64,000 nt of DNA, from the NCBI RefSeq assembly GCF_029946145.1, contig NZ_JAQSDY010000006.1, forward strand, positions 1-64,000. Reading direction: 5' to 3'. Position numbers and translations under genes: made by a program. The notes beneath the pieces are model-generated. The model saw nothing but the letters and a program-made list of their open reading frames with translations, made no database searches and had not been told where the DNA came from. The DNA is from Brevundimonas sp. (GTDB taxonomy: Bacteria; Pseudomonadota; Alphaproteobacteria; Caulobacterales; Caulobacteraceae). Positions 38,545 to 48,452 of this stretch are shown piece by piece (position 1 is the stretch's first letter; each line of letters opens with the position of its first letter).

Positions 38545-39462
38545 ATGGTGGTGTCGACGATCATGGCGCTTGCGCTGCTGGGGGGGCAGGACGCCCCTCA
38601 ACAGCCGCCTGTCACCCTTCCCGAGGTCGTGGTCCAGTTCGCGCCGGGCGATCCCGTCGGTCAGTTCGTCCGGGGGATCACGGTACCGGGCGAGCACGGG
38701 CGGTATCAGGGGCAGGTCGCACGATGGGACGCCGACCTGTGCGTCAGCGTCGTCGGCTCTTCGCCCGAGGTGAACGCCTGGCTGACCGAACAGATCACAG
38801 CCAATTTCCGGTCTCTCGATGTCCCCCACGGGAAGCCTGGCTGCGAGCCGACGGTCGCGGTGGTGATCTCGACAGAGGCGGACGCCTTCGCGGAGGCGTT
38901 CTCCCGCAGCAACCGGAACCGGATTTTCAAGACCCGCGCAGGAGCCGTCGCGCAGTTCCTGGGGCCGCCGCGGCCAGTGCGCTGGCAGCACGTGACCCGA
39001 ACCGGACCGGTCGGAGTCGACCCGAGAGAGGAGACTCTGGCCGAGGGCTTCGCGGCCGAACTGGGCCGGATGTCCAACTCGCGCATAATGACATCGACGG
39101 CCCGCGCCATCGAGCAGGCGATCATTCTGGTGGATGCGGAACGGGCGTCGGCGGCGCCTCTGGACGCGCTGGCGGCCTATATCGCTTTCATCGCCCTGGT
39201 CGATCTGCCTCCCGAGCCGTCGGCGGCGGGACAGCGGACGATCCTGTCGCTGTTCGACGAGACGGCCCCCGACCGGCCCCGGGCGCTGACCCGCTGGGAC
39301 CGGGCGTTTATCGACGCGCTATACGGCGTGACACCGGATGACCTGTTCAGCCTCCAGCAGATGGAAATTCAGCTTCGGATGAGGCGCGGGCTCGCGGAGC
39401 CGGCAATCAGCCGCCCAGATCCAGCGAATAGCCCGCAGAGCGCACCGTCCGGATCGGATTGA
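38545..39462 (+). CDS. Secreted hypothetical protein
   Basis: The 305-residue protein has a short N-terminal hydrophobic signal (STIMALALLGGQDA). The N-terminal half contains WDADLCVSVVGSS and PGCEPTVAVVIST with two Cys. The second half is helical, with a conserved-looking core AAYIAFIALVDLPPEP. I do not recognise a named family with certainty. Its last 56 nt overlap the 3' end of phoB on the other strand, an unusually long convergent overlap. Confidence 0.6.
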   Translation: MVVSTIMALALLGGQDAPQQPPVTLPEVVVQFAPGDPVGQFVRGITVPGEHGRYQGQVARWDADLCVSVVGSSPEVNAWLTEQITANFRSLDVPHGKPGCEPTVAVVISTEADAFAEAFSRSNRNRIFKTRAGAVAQFLGPPRPVRWQHVTRTGPVGVDPREETLAEGFAAELGRMSNSRIMTSTARAIEQAIILVDAERASAAPLDALAAYIAFIALVDLPPEPSAAGQRTILSLFDETAPDRPRALTRWDRAFIDALYGVTPDDLFSLQQMEIQLRMRRGLAEPAISRPDPANSPQSAPSGSD

Positions 39463-40096
39463 CTGTGCCCTCGACGTTCAGGGCCTTGCGCAGGCGGCCG
39501 ACGTGGACGTCGACGGTGCGGGCCTCGACATAGACGTCCGAGCCCCAGACGGCGTCCAGCAGCTGTTCGCGGCTGAAGACCCGGCCGGGATGCTGCATCA
39601 GGTGATCGAGCAGGCGGAACTCGGTGGGGCCGAGGTGAATCTCCTGGCCCGAGCGGCGCACGCGGTGGGCGACGCGGTCTATGACGATGTCGCCGTGGTT
39701 GATGCGGTCGTCCGCCAGACCCGGGCGGATGCGGCGCAGGACGGCGCGGATTCGGGCGATCAGCTCCGACATCGAGAAGGGCTTCGTCAGATAGTCGTCG
39801 GCGCCGGTGTCGAGGCCGCGGATGCGGTCGCTTTCCTCGCCCCTGGCGGTCAGCATGATGATCGGCAGGTTGCGCGTCTCGGCCCGGCCGCGGATGCGGC
39901 GGCAGACCTCGATGCCCGACAGCTTGGGCAGCATCCAGTCCAGCAGAACCAGGTCGGGCAGACGTTCGTCGATCTGCAGCATGCCTTCCTCGCCGTCCGA
40001 GGCGACGACGACGCGATAGCCTTCCTTTTCGAGATTGTACGAGAGCAAGGTCGCCAGGGCGTCCTCGTCTTCCATCACCAGAACATAAGGCTGCAC
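39407..40096 (-). CDS. phoB: Phosphate regulon response regulator PhoB
   Basis: The 229-residue protein has a receiver domain (DLVLLDWMLPKLSG holds the phospho-acceptor Asp; the Thr and Lys switch residues are in MLTARGEE and YLTKPFS). The C-terminal OmpR/PhoB winged helix contains GPTEFRLLDHLM and VYVEARTVDVHVGRLRKAL. Phosphorylated PhoB activates Pho genes when phosphate is scarce. It is the last gene of the phoR-pstC-pstA-pstB-phoU-phoB unit, 14 nt after phoU. Confidence 0.96.
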   Translation of the reverse strand: MQPYVLVMEDEDALATLLSYNLEKEGYRVVVASDGEEGMLQIDERLPDLVLLDWMLPKLSGIEVCRRIRGRAETRNLPIIMLTARGEESDRIRGLDTGADDYLTKPFSMSELIARIRAVLRRIRPGLADDRINHGDIVIDRVAHRVRRSGQEIHLGPTEFRLLDHLMQHPGRVFSREQLLDAVWGSDVYVEARTVDVHVGRLRKALNVEGTVNPIRTVRSAGYSLDLGG

Positions 40097-40110
40097 GTCG
40101 AACTCTCCGG

Positions 40111-40839
40111 TCAGGCGGTCGTCGTCGGGTCAGTGTCGTCGGTCGGCGCGAGCGGGTCGGGATTCCACCGGGGGCGTTCGCCGGTGAATTCCTGGCCCGT
40201 GATCTCGTAGTAGATGGTTTCGGCGATGTTGGTGGCGTGGTCGCCGATGCGCTCGAGGTTCTTGGCCATGAACAGCAGATGGGTGCCGGCCGTGATCGTG
40301 CGCGGGTCGCCCATCATGTAGGTCAGCAGTTCGCGGAACAGGGCGTTGTAGTGCTCGTCGACCTCGTCGTCGGTGTTCCAGACGGCGATGGCGCGGTCGA
40401 CCTCGGCGGCGGCGTAGGCGTCCAGCACGTCGCGCAGCCGCATCGACACCAGCTTGCCCATCCGCTCGATGGATCGCGTCAGGGGCGGCATGGGGTCGCC
40501 CTCGGCGAGGATCAGGCCGCGCTTGGCGATGTTCTTGGCCAGGTCGCCGGTGCGCTCGAGATCCACCGCCAGCTTCATCGACGCCAGGGTGCGGCGCAGG
40601 TCCGAGGCGACGGGTTGGCGCAGGGCGATCAGGCGGATGGCCTTGCGCTCGATGTCGCGGTGCATGGCGTCGAGTTTCGCGTCGCGGTCGACCACGGCGC
40701 GGGCCAGGGCGATGTCGCGGCGGGCGACGCTGTCGACGGCGTCGGCGACCTGGGCCTCGGCCAGACCGCCCATGCGGGCGACCTCGGCGGTCAGCTGGTT
40801 CAGTTCGTCGCCATAGGCCTTGACGGTGTGCTGGTTCAT
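40111..40839 (-). CDS. phoU: Phosphate signalling complex protein PhoU
   Basis: The 242-residue helical protein has two PhoU repeats, with AVDLERTGDLAKNIAKR and AKNLERIGDHATNIAE as the paired metal-binding helices. PhoU passes the state of the PstSCAB transporter to PhoR and keeps the kinase off when phosphate is plentiful. The start at 40839 overlaps the pstB stop by ATGA, so translation is coupled. The C-terminus has an acidic, Pro/Thr-rich tail. Confidence 0.96.
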   Translation of the reverse strand: MNQHTVKAYGDELNQLTAEVARMGGLAEAQVADAVDSVARRDIALARAVVDRDAKLDAMHRDIERKAIRLIALRQPVASDLRRTLASMKLAVDLERTGDLAKNIAKRGLILAEGDPMPPLTRSIERMGKLVSMRLRDVLDAYAAAEVDRAIAVWNTDDEVDEHYNALFRELLTYMMGDPRTITAGTHLLFMAKNLERIGDHATNIAETIYYEITGQEFTGERPRWNPDPLAPTDDTDPTTTA

Positions 40840-41702
40840 CAGCCGAACCTTCCGGTGATGTAGTCCAGCGTGCGCCGCTCGCGCGGGTTGGTGAAGATGT
40901 CTTCGGTGTCGCCCGTCTCGATCAGGCGGCCCATGTGGAAGAAGGCGGTGCGCTGGCTGACCCGCGCGGCCTGGGCCATCGAATGGGTCACGATGACGAT
41001 GCAATAGCGCTCGCGCAGCTCGTCGATCAGCTCCTCGATCTTGGCCGTCGCGATGGGGTCCAGGGCCGAGCAGGGCTCGTCCATCAGGATGACCTCGGGC
41101 TCGACGGCGATGGCGCGGGCGATGACGAGGCGCTGCTGCTGGCCGCCGGACAGGCCGGTGCCCGGCGAATGCAGGCGGTCGGCGACCTCTTCCCACAGGC
41201 CGGCGCGTTTCAGCGAGGCCTCGACGACGACGTCGAGTTCGGCCTTGGACGTGGCCAGGCCATGGATGCGGGGTCCGTAGGCGACGTTCTCGTAGATGGT
41301 CTTGGGGAAGGGGTTCGGCTTCTGGAACACCATGCCGACGCGGGCGCGCAGCAGCACGGGGTCGACGGACTTCGCGTTGATGTCCTCGCCGTCCATCTCG
41401 ATGCGGCCGGTGACCTTGGCGCCCGGAATGGTGTCGTTCATGCGGTTCATGGTCCGCAGGAAGGTGGACTTGCCGCAGCCGGACGGGCCGATCAGGGCGG
41501 TGACGGTCTTGTCCGGAATGTCCAGCGAGACGTCATAGAGGGCCTGTTTGCCGCTGTAGAAGACCGAGACGTCGCGCGCGGCGATCTTGGTTGGACCGAC
41601 GGGCCCCGAACTGTGCACGACCGGCGGCGCGGCCATGACCGGCGTTTCGGAAGGCGCGCCGCCCTCGACGCCGTCAGGAGCGCGGAAGAGATTGAATTTC
41701 AT
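40839..41702 (-). CDS. pstB: Phosphate ABC transporter ATP-binding protein PstB
   Basis: The 287-residue protein has Walker [10 protein letters not shown], signature LSGGQQQRL and Walker [14 protein letters not shown]. It has an N-terminal extension of about 35 residues compared with E. coli PstB. It drives high-affinity phosphate uptake with PstC, PstA and the binding protein PstS. It starts 4 nt after pstA. Confidence 0.97.
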   Translation of the reverse strand: MKFNLFRAPDGVEGGAPSETPVMAAPPVVHSSGPVGPTKIAARDVSVFYSGKQALYDVSLDIPDKTVTALIGPSGCGKSTFLRTMNRMNDTIPGAKVTGRIEMDGEDINAKSVDPVLLRARVGMVFQKPNPFPKTIYENVAYGPRIHGLATSKAELDVVVEASLKRAGLWEEVADRLHSPGTGLSGGQQQRLVIARAIAVEPEVILMDEPCSALDPIATAKIEELIDELRERYCIVIVTHSMAQAARVSQRTAFFHMGRLIETGDTEDIFTNPRERRTLDYITGRFG

Positions 41703-41706
41703 CGGG

Positions 41707-42993
41707 CTACCACCGGCGTTCGAAACGCCGGCGCAGGAAGATGGCGGCGGCGTTCATGACGATCATGAAGGCGAGAAGGACAAGGATGGCCGCGGCCGTG
41801 CGCTCGTGGAAGGCGCGCTCGGAAGCATTTTCCCAGATGTAGACGAGGGAGGGCAGGGCGCCGCTGGGTTCGCCGATCGCGGCCGGAATGCCCGGGATGA
41901 AGCTGACCATGCCGATCAGCAGCAGGGGGGCGGTCTCGCCGAGGGCGTGGGCCATGGAGATGATGGCGCCGGTCATGACGCCGGGCATGGCCAGCGGCAG
42001 TGTGTGGTGGAAGACGGTCTGGGTCTTCGACGCGCCCATGGCCAGGGCGGCCTCGCGGATCGAGGGCGGCACCGCCTTCAGCGACGAGCGGGTGGCGATG
42101 ATGATGGTGGGCAAGGCCATCAGGGCCAGGACCAGGCCGCCGACCAGCGGGCTGGCGCGCGGCAGGTGCATCCAGTTGATGAACAGGGCCAGACCCAGCA
42201 GGCCGTAGATGATCGACGGCACCGCGGCCAGGTTGTTGATATTGACCTCGATCATGTCGGTGATCCGGCCGCGCGGCGCGAACTCTTCCAGATACAGGGC
42301 GGCGCCAACGCCCAGCGGAATGGCGATGAAGGCGGTGACCAGCAGCATCAGGGCCGAACCGACCACGGCGCCCAGCACCCCGGCCAGTTCCGGCTCGGTG
42401 GAGTCGCCCCTGGTGAAAAGGCCGCTGTTGAAATGTGTGGCGACGAGGCCCGAGGCCTTCATCCCGTCCAGCCAGCCGATCTGTTCGTCGCTGAGGCGGC
42501 GCTGGTCCGCGGGCGTGTCGCGCGAGATTTCGCCCTTGAAGAACAGGTCCGCGTCGTCGGACACCGGCGCCGCGATCGGCACGGTCTGGCCGATCAGGTT
42601 CGGATTGCCCTGGATGCGTTCGGCGGCGGCGAACTTCAGCTCGGACGAGAACAGGCCGCGCATGGCCGCGGCCTTCGTCCCCTGGGCGTCGTCGGCGACG
42701 CCCATGCGCGCCAATTGCTGCTCGGCCACCAGCAGTTCGAAATTCGTGCCCTGCGGATAGGCGCGGTCGACGCGGGCCGGGTCCATGTAGACGGGCACGG
42801 TGATCGTGTGGGTGTAGAAGGCGGTGTGGCCCTGTTCGATGATGCGGCCCAGCAGCAGCAGCAGGAAGCCGACGGCCACGCCGATGGCCAGCAGGCCGTA
42901 CAGCCTGAACCGGCCCTCGCGGGCGTAGCGGCGCTTCAGCCCCGCCCGCAGGCGGTCGGCGCGAACCTCGGGCGTGACGGTCGCGTCAGTCAT
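41707..42993 (-). CDS. pstA: Phosphate ABC transporter permease PstA (with DUF3333-type N-terminus)
   Basis: The 428-residue protein has six membrane helices in its second half and the permease loop [20 protein letters not shown]. The first 180 residues hold one helix and a periplasmic insert, as in the long alphaproteobacterial PstA with DUF3333; E. coli PstA is near 300 residues. The start overlaps the pstC end by 8 nt. Confidence 0.95.
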   Translation of the reverse strand: MTDATVTPEVRADRLRAGLKRRYAREGRFRLYGLLAIGVAVGFLLLLLGRIIEQGHTAFYTHTITVPVYMDPARVDRAYPQGTNFELLVAEQQLARMGVADDAQGTKAAAMRGLFSSELKFAAAERIQGNPNLIGQTVPIAAPVSDDADLFFKGEISRDTPADQRRLSDEQIGWLDGMKASGLVATHFNSGLFTRGDSTEPELAGVLGAVVGSALMLLVTAFIAIPLGVGAALYLEEFAPRGRITDMIEVNINNLAAVPSIIYGLLGLALFINWMHLPRASPLVGGLVLALMALPTIIIATRSSLKAVPPSIREAALAMGASKTQTVFHHTLPLAMPGVMTGAIISMAHALGETAPLLLIGMVSFIPGIPAAIGEPSGALPSLVYIWENASERAFHERTAAAILVLLAFMIVMNAAAIFLRRRFERRW

Positions 42994-44416
42994 ATTGCTG
43001 CCGATAGGTCTGGACGATGCGTTGGGCGACGATGTTCAGCGCCAGGGTCACCAGGAACAGGGTCAGGCCGAGACCGAAGGCCGACAGGGTCTTGGCGCTG
43101 TTGAACTCCTGGTCGCCGGTCAGCAGGGTGACGATCTGGACGGTCACGGTGGTGACGGTGTCGAGCGGGTTCAGGGTCAGGCGCGCGGCGAGGCCGGCGG
43201 CCATGGTCACGATCATGGTTTCGCCGATGGCTCGCGACATGGCCAGCAGCATGGCGCCGGCGACGCCGGGCAGGGCGGCCGGCAGCAGCACCCGCTTCAC
43301 CGTCTCCGACTTCGTCGCGCCCATGGCGTAGGAGCCGTCGCGCAGCGACTGGGGCACGGCGTTGATGATGTCGTCCGACAGGGAGCTGACGAAGGGGATC
43401 AGCATGATGCCCATGACCATGCCGGCGACCAGGGCCATCTGGTTCTGCACCAGCATCAGATACTGGCCCAGCCCGTCCAGCGGACCGCCGACCAGCATGG
43501 CGCCGATGCCGTTGAAGAAGCCGCGGAACGCCGGTCCGACGGTCAGGGCGGCGAAGAAGCCGTAGACGACGGTCGGCACGCCGGCCAGAATTTCGAGCAC
43601 CGGCTTGACCACGGCCCGGAAGGTCGGCCCGGCGTACTCCGACAGATAGATGGCCGAGAACAGGCCCACCGGGGCGGCCACGGCCATGGCGATCAGCATG
43701 ATCAGGAAGGTGCCGGCGAACAGGGGCAGGGCCCCGAAGGCGCCGGTCGATCCGACCTGGTCGGCGCGAATGGCGGTCTGCGGGCTCCACTGGGTCCCGA
43801 ACAGGAACTCCGCGATCGGCACCGAGGAGAAGAATCGCATCGAGTCATAGACCAGCGAGGCGATGATGCCGACGGTGGTCAGGATGGCCACGGCCGAACA
43901 GACGAACAGCACGCCGACGATCCAGCCCTCCACCCGGTTGCGGGCGCGCATGCCGGGGCGGATCTGGCCGAAGACGAACAGGGCTCCGAGAAGGCCGACG
44001 AGCAGGGCGGCCACGCCGGCGCCGATCTGCAGCATCAGGTTGATGCGCGCGGCCCGCTGGCCCTCTGCCGGCAGGAGTTCGGCGTAGGGGGCGGGCCAGA
44101 TCTGAGCGGCCGGACGGCCGGCGCCGACCGCGCGGGCGTCGGCGAAGAAGGCTTCGCGGCGGAACGGCTCGAGCTGCTGAACGGCCTCGGGCGCGCCGGA
44201 GGCGGTCAGCGACTGCTCGAGAGGGCCGGAGAAGACGTTGGCGGCGATCAGGATCGCGAGAGCTGGGACCACGGTCCAGATCAGGGCGTAGGCGCCGTGC
44301 TGGCCGGGCCGGGAATGGGGGCGCTGACCCTCACCCCGCCGACGCGCAAGCCCACGGCCGCCGATATAGGCGGCGACGGCTGCGGCGATCAGGATCGGCA
44401 GGAAAAGCCAGGTCAT
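42986..44416 (-). CDS. pstC: Phosphate ABC transporter permease PstC
   Basis: The 476-residue protein is the partner permease, with the loop LRDGSYAMGATKSETVKRV near the C-terminus and about eight membrane helices. Like PstA it is longer than E. coli PstC because of an N-terminal helix pair and a periplasmic part. ATG 44416 was chosen; an upstream TTG at 44431 is possible. A Pho-box-like site lies about 95 bp upstream. Confidence 0.95.
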   Translation of the reverse strand: MTWLFLPILIAAAVAAYIGGRGLARRRGEGQRPHSRPGQHGAYALIWTVVPALAILIAANVFSGPLEQSLTASGAPEAVQQLEPFRREAFFADARAVGAGRPAAQIWPAPYAELLPAEGQRAARINLMLQIGAGVAALLVGLLGALFVFGQIRPGMRARNRVEGWIVGVLFVCSAVAILTTVGIIASLVYDSMRFFSSVPIAEFLFGTQWSPQTAIRADQVGSTGAFGALPLFAGTFLIMLIAMAVAAPVGLFSAIYLSEYAGPTFRAVVKPVLEILAGVPTVVYGFFAALTVGPAFRGFFNGIGAMLVGGPLDGLGQYLMLVQNQMALVAGMVMGIMLIPFVSSLSDDIINAVPQSLRDGSYAMGATKSETVKRVLLPAALPGVAGAMLLAMSRAIGETMIVTMAAGLAARLTLNPLDTVTTVTVQIVTLLTGDQEFNSAKTLSAFGLGLTLFLVTLALNIVAQRIVQTYRQQYD

Positions 44417-44510
44417 GGACGTCCGGAACAACGGGAATCGGAACGCGCGGTATCCCGTACGCCCCGCGGCGATAACTGCCCGGGAATGGTCAGCGGATTA
44501 CGACGGGTGA

Positions 44511-44528
44511 ATGACAGTTCTGTTACGC
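44511..44528 (-). promoter_or_regulatory. Candidate Pho box upstream of pstC
   Basis: On the minus strand a full CTGTCAT half-site is preceded, 11 bp earlier, by the weaker half-site GCGTAAC. That is the spacing of PhoB direct repeats. It lies between phoR and pstC, where an internal promoter for pstCAB-phoU-phoB is expected. Only one half-site is a perfect match. Confidence 0.5.
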
Positions 44529-44553
44529 TGCAGGGCCCTGCGACGCCGTCCTG

Positions 44554-45951
44554 TCACACGACCGTCGTGGCGCGGGAAGCGGCGACGGGAAAATAGGCTG
44601 TAAATACCGCGCCATGGCCCGGGGCGCTTTCGACCGTCAGCCCGCCGCGGTGGCGGTTGACGATGTGTTTGACGATCGCCAGACCCAGACCCGTGCCCTG
44701 GCGTTCGCCGCTCTTCTGACCCTCGACGCGATAGAATCGTTCGGTCAGCCGCGGCAGATGCTCGCGCGCCAGACCGGGGCCGTGGTCGCGCACCGTGATG
44801 GCGGCGTAGCGCTGGCCCGTTTCGCGGTCGGGCGTGACCAGCGGCAGTCGGGTCGCTCCCTCGCCGCGATTGCCGCCGGACCAGGGGGCCGAGGCCTCGT
44901 CCAGTGTGATGTCGGGCTGGATGACGATCTCGACGGTCCCGCCGGAAGGGGAATATTTGATGGCGTTGTCGACCAGGTTCTGAACCACCTGCAGAATCTC
45001 GTCGCGGTCTCCGCTCACCGGCGCGCTCGATCCCCGGTCCGGCAGATGGACGGAGACCGCACGATCCGCGGACAGCACGCTGACGGCGTCGACCACGTCC
45101 GCGGCGGCCCGCGCCAGATCGACCCGGCCGGCGGGCGGGATGTGTTCGTTCAGCTCGATCCGGCTGAGCGACAGCAGGTCGGCGACCAGCCGGCTCATGC
45201 GATCGGCCTGGGTCGCCATGATGTCGAGGAATTTGTCCCGCGCCTTGGGATCGTCCCTTGCGTGACCCTTCAACGTCTCGATGAAGCCCGACAGCGAGGC
45301 CAGCGGCGTCTTGAGTTCGTGGCTGGCGTTGGCGAGGAAGTCGACGCGCATCAGCTCCATGCGCCGCACCTCGGTCTCGTCGCGCAGGACCAGCAGGGCC
45401 AGCGTCCGGTCATCGGGGGATGGGAGGGGACGGGTCAGGGCGCGCCAGTGCCGCGTCTGGGCGCCGACGCCGGCATAGTCGGTGGTGCGCGTCAGGCCCC
45501 CGAACAGGGCTTCGTCCACAGCCTCCAGCACCGCCGGATCGCGGAGCACCGGCACCAGTAGGGCCCCCTCGGCCTGGATGCGCAGCAGATCGCGCGCGGC
45601 GGTGTTGGCCAGGACGATACGGCGGCCGGCGATGTCATCGGCTTCGCCGCCCGACACCACCAGCACCGGGTCGGCCAGGGCCTCGAAGACGCTGTCGAGC
45701 AGGGCCCGGTCAGAGGGGGGCTCGGTGATCTGGGCCTTGTCCGCCGGGCCGGCCTCGACGCGGGTGGGGCGATGGATCACCCAGGTGGCCAGCCCGACCA
45801 GAAACGCGGCGCCGAGCAGCCATGCCGTCGCCGGTTGAAGGATGGCCGCCGCGATGAGGGCGACGATCGCGATGCCCGCGCTGGCGCCGACCGTCCACAG
45901 CCGGGATCCGGACGGAGGGGCGACGGGAGAGGATGACACTTCGTAGGGCAT
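44554..45951 (-). CDS. phoR: Phosphate regulon sensor kinase PhoR
   Basis: The 465-residue protein has two N-terminal membrane helices (about residues 18-58), a PAS-like domain (about 85-190), a HisKA domain with His211 in ASHELKTPLASL, and an HATPase domain with NLVDNAIKYS and GTGLGLAIV. It phosphorylates PhoB when phosphate is low. An insert of about 30 residues rich in Gly, Ser and charged residues interrupts the ATPase domain. It is the first gene of the phosphate unit; pstS is absent from the window. Confidence 0.95.
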   Translation of the reverse strand: MPYEVSSSPVAPPSGSRLWTVGASAGIAIVALIAAAILQPATAWLLGAAFLVGLATWVIHRPTRVEAGPADKAQITEPPSDRALLDSVFEALADPVLVVSGGEADDIAGRRIVLANTAARDLLRIQAEGALLVPVLRDPAVLEAVDEALFGGLTRTTDYAGVGAQTRHWRALTRPLPSPDDRTLALLVLRDETEVRRMELMRVDFLANASHELKTPLASLSGFIETLKGHARDDPKARDKFLDIMATQADRMSRLVADLLSLSRIELNEHIPPAGRVDLARAAADVVDAVSVLSADRAVSVHLPDRGSSAPVSGDRDEILQVVQNLVDNAIKYSPSGGTVEIVIQPDITLDEASAPWSGGNRGEGATRLPLVTPDRETGQRYAAITVRDHGPGLAREHLPRLTERFYRVEGQKSGERQGTGLGLAIVKHIVNRHRGGLTVESAPGHGAVFTAYFPVAASRATTVV

Positions 45952-45990
45952 TCACGCTTTCGCTGGCGCGGGTGACTCGCTGGCCGCGAA

Positions 45991-46012
45991 CATGACACGG
46001 AATTCATGACAG
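45991..46012 (-). promoter_or_regulatory. Pho-box-like direct repeat upstream of phoR
   Basis: On the minus strand CTGTCATG and GTGTCATG occur in the same orientation 14 bp apart, 40-60 bp before the phoR start. The half-sites fit PhoB sites well, but the spacing is 14 instead of 11 bp, so binding is uncertain. Confidence 0.35.
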
Positions 46013-46102
46013 CGGCGCGTTGATGAGCATTGCGACGGGTTGTCAAACATCCTTTACATCCCTATCCCTGATGGCGACGGTTTGAGTTCGGCGGAGGGGA
46101 CC

Positions 46103-47059
46103 ATGGCGGCGGCATTGACGCTGGACGGCGTGAGCAAGCGATACGGCGAGTTTCAGGCCGTGAAGGACCTGAGCTTCGAGGTCGGGAAGGGCACGATCTG
46201 CGGCTTCCTCGGGCCGAACGGGGCCGGCAAGACCTCGACCATCCGCATGATCCTGGGCCTGCAGGGCGTCTCGGCGGGCCGGATCGTCATCCTCGGCGCC
46301 GACGACGGGCGCAAGGTGCGCGACCGCATCGGCTTCCTGCCGGAGGAGCGCGGCCTCTACAAGAAGATGACGCCCGTGGACGCCATCGCCTTCTTCGGCT
46401 CGCTGAAGGGCCTGCCGATCGGCGAGGGTCGCAAACGCGCCCGGGAGATGCTGGACGCCCAGGGTCTGGGCGCCTCCAGGCGCAAGAAGATGAAGGAGCT
46501 GTCCAAGGGGATGGCCCAGAAGGTCCAGCTGATCGCCTCGGTGGTGCATCGGCCCGAGTTCGTGATTCTCGACGAGCCCTTCTCGGGGCTGGACCCGGTC
46601 AACCAGCAGGGGCTGGAAGCGGTGATCCGCGGCCTGGCGGCGGATGGCGCCACGGTGCTGTTCTCCACCCATGTGATGCAGCACGCCGAACGGCTGTGCG
46701 ACAAGGTCGTGCTTCTGGCGCGCGGCCAGAAGGCGTTCGAGGGCACGGTGACCGAGGCGCGCGCGACCTCGAAGCGGTTTCTGGAGCTGGAAGGGGCCAT
46801 CGATGCGGCCCAGGCGGCGACCCTCCCGGGCGTCACCGACGTCGAGGTGGTGTCCGACATCGACGGTGTGCGCGTGCTGAAGGCGGCGCTCGGCCGGGGC
46901 GGCAAGGGGCAGGAGGCGCTGAAGGCGGCCTTCCTCGGCGGGCTGGACGTGCGGCGGTTCGAACTGCGCGAGCCCAGCCTGCATGACGCCTTCATCAGCC
47001 TGACCGGCGACAATCCCGACGTCGATCAATCCACCAAAGCCGCGGAGGCCGCCCGATGA
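46103..47059 (+). CDS. ABC transporter ATP-binding protein (NatA-like)
   Basis: The 318-residue protein has Walker A GPNGAGKTS, signature LSKGMAQKVQ and Walker B FVILDEPFSGLDP. A C-terminal DUF4162-like part of about 90 residues follows. It matches the ATPases of NatAB-type exporters that pair with a large ABC-2 permease. GGAGGGG lies 4 nt before ATG 46103. The start of the permease gene overlaps its stop by 4 nt. The exported substrate is unknown; Na+ export is only a family precedent. Confidence 0.9.
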   Translation: MAAALTLDGVSKRYGEFQAVKDLSFEVGKGTICGFLGPNGAGKTSTIRMILGLQGVSAGRIVILGADDGRKVRDRIGFLPEERGLYKKMTPVDAIAFFGSLKGLPIGEGRKRAREMLDAQGLGASRRKKMKELSKGMAQKVQLIASVVHRPEFVILDEPFSGLDPVNQQGLEAVIRGLAADGATVLFSTHVMQHAERLCDKVVLLARGQKAFEGTVTEARATSKRFLELEGAIDAAQAATLPGVTDVEVVSDIDGVRVLKAALGRGGKGQEALKAAFLGGLDVRRFELREPSLHDAFISLTGDNPDVDQSTKAAEAAR

Positions 47060-48444
47060 ACCGCACCCTGCTGATCGCGCGGCGTGAATACGGCGCCTAT
47101 GCCCGCACCGTCGGCTTCTGGCTGTCGCTGCTGGCCTTCCCGCTGTTCGCGGTTCTGGGCGGGGCGGTGCCGCTGATGATCCGCTCCTCGGAGCCCGTGC
47201 GGGCCGTGGCCATCGTGGAGGAGGGGCCGCAGGCGTCCGGCCTGGCGGCGGCGGTGCGGGATTCCCTGCGCAACGACGCCGAGCGGCGGAACGCCCGCGC
47301 CCGGGAAACGGCCGAAAAGGCCGCCGCCTCGACGGGCGCTTCGGCGGATCCCGGCATGGCGCAGGGGGCGATGGCCAATCTTTCCCGGCCGAAGATGCGG
47401 CTTGTCCCGACGCCGACCGATATTTCCACCCTGCCGGCGGGGCTCGGGCAGGACGCGGCCGTGCGACGCCACATGACCGACGACACGCCCAAGGATCAGC
47501 GGCTGGACGCGGTGGTCTTCCTCAACCGCGCGGACGGCAAGCCGACGGCGCGGGTCTGGACCGCGCGGGCCACGGACGACACGGTCGAGGACTTCATCCG
47601 CGACGCCCTCAACTCGGCCAACCGCAAGACGGTGTTCGAGGCCGCGGGCATCGATCCCGGCGTGGTCGACCAGACGGAAGCCTTCCGCGCGGACGTCAGC
47701 GTCTTCTCGCCCAAATCGGCCAGCGGCGGGGAGGTGTCTTTCCGCGACAAGCTGCCGGCCATCATCGGCCTGGCGTCCGGCTTCCTGCTGTGGTCGCTGA
47801 TCATCACCGGAGCCTCGATCCTGCTGAACAGCGTGATGGAGGAGAAGTCGAACAAGATCCTCGAAGTTCTGCTGTCCTCGGCCTCGGCGACCGAAATTCT
47901 GACCGGCAAGGTGCTGGGCGTGGCGCTGCTGACCCTGACGGTGATGGCGGCCTGGGGCGGGATCGGGGCCGCGGGGCTGTTCTGGTTCGCGCCCGAGCAG
48001 GGCGGCATGGTCGGCGACATCCTGCTGAACGGCGGCATGCTGGCGTGGTTCGGCGCCTTCATGCTGGGCGGCTATCTGATGTATGCGGTCCTGTTCGCGG
48101 CCATCGGCGCCTTCTGCGAGACGCCGCGTGACGCCCAGACGCTGATGGGGCCGATCATGATGATCCTCGTCATTCCGATGATCACCATGCAGATGGCGCT
48201 GCAGACGCCGGACGCGCCGGTGGTGCGGATCATGTCGTGGATCCCGTTCTTCACCCCCTTCCTGATGATCGCCCGCATGCCGAGCGACCCGCCGCTGATC
48301 GAGGTCATCGGCGCCATGGGCGGAATGTTCGCCTTCGCCCTGCTGATGGTGTGGATCGCGGGCCGGGCGTTCCGGGCGGGAGCCCTGTCAGACGTGAAGC
48401 TGAGCTGGAAGACGTTCGCCGGGGCGGTGAAGGGCGGGCGGTAA
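47056..48444 (+). CDS. ABC-2 type permease (NatB-like)
   Basis: The 462-residue protein has one N-terminal membrane helix (about residues 20-40), a periplasmic domain of about 200 residues and five to six helices at the C-terminus. The latter include NSVMEEKSNKILEVLLSSAS and ATEILTGKVLGV. It pairs with the preceding ATPase. An acidic Ala-rich section of the periplasmic domain (residues about 70-100) is likely to be flexible. Confidence 0.9.
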   Translation: MNRTLLIARREYGAYARTVGFWLSLLAFPLFAVLGGAVPLMIRSSEPVRAVAIVEEGPQASGLAAAVRDSLRNDAERRNARARETAEKAAASTGASADPGMAQGAMANLSRPKMRLVPTPTDISTLPAGLGQDAAVRRHMTDDTPKDQRLDAVVFLNRADGKPTARVWTARATDDTVEDFIRDALNSANRKTVFEAAGIDPGVVDQTEAFRADVSVFSPKSASGGEVSFRDKLPAIIGLASGFLLWSLIITGASILLNSVMEEKSNKILEVLLSSASATEILTGKVLGVALLTLTVMAAWGGIGAAGLFWFAPEQGGMVGDILLNGGMLAWFGAFMLGGYLMYAVLFAAIGAFCETPRDAQTLMGPIMMILVIPMITMQMALQTPDAPVVRIMSWIPFFTPFLMIARMPSDPPLIEVIGAMGGMFAFALLMVWIAGRAFRAGALSDVKLSWKTFAGAVKGGR

Positions 48445-48452
48445 GACTCAAT

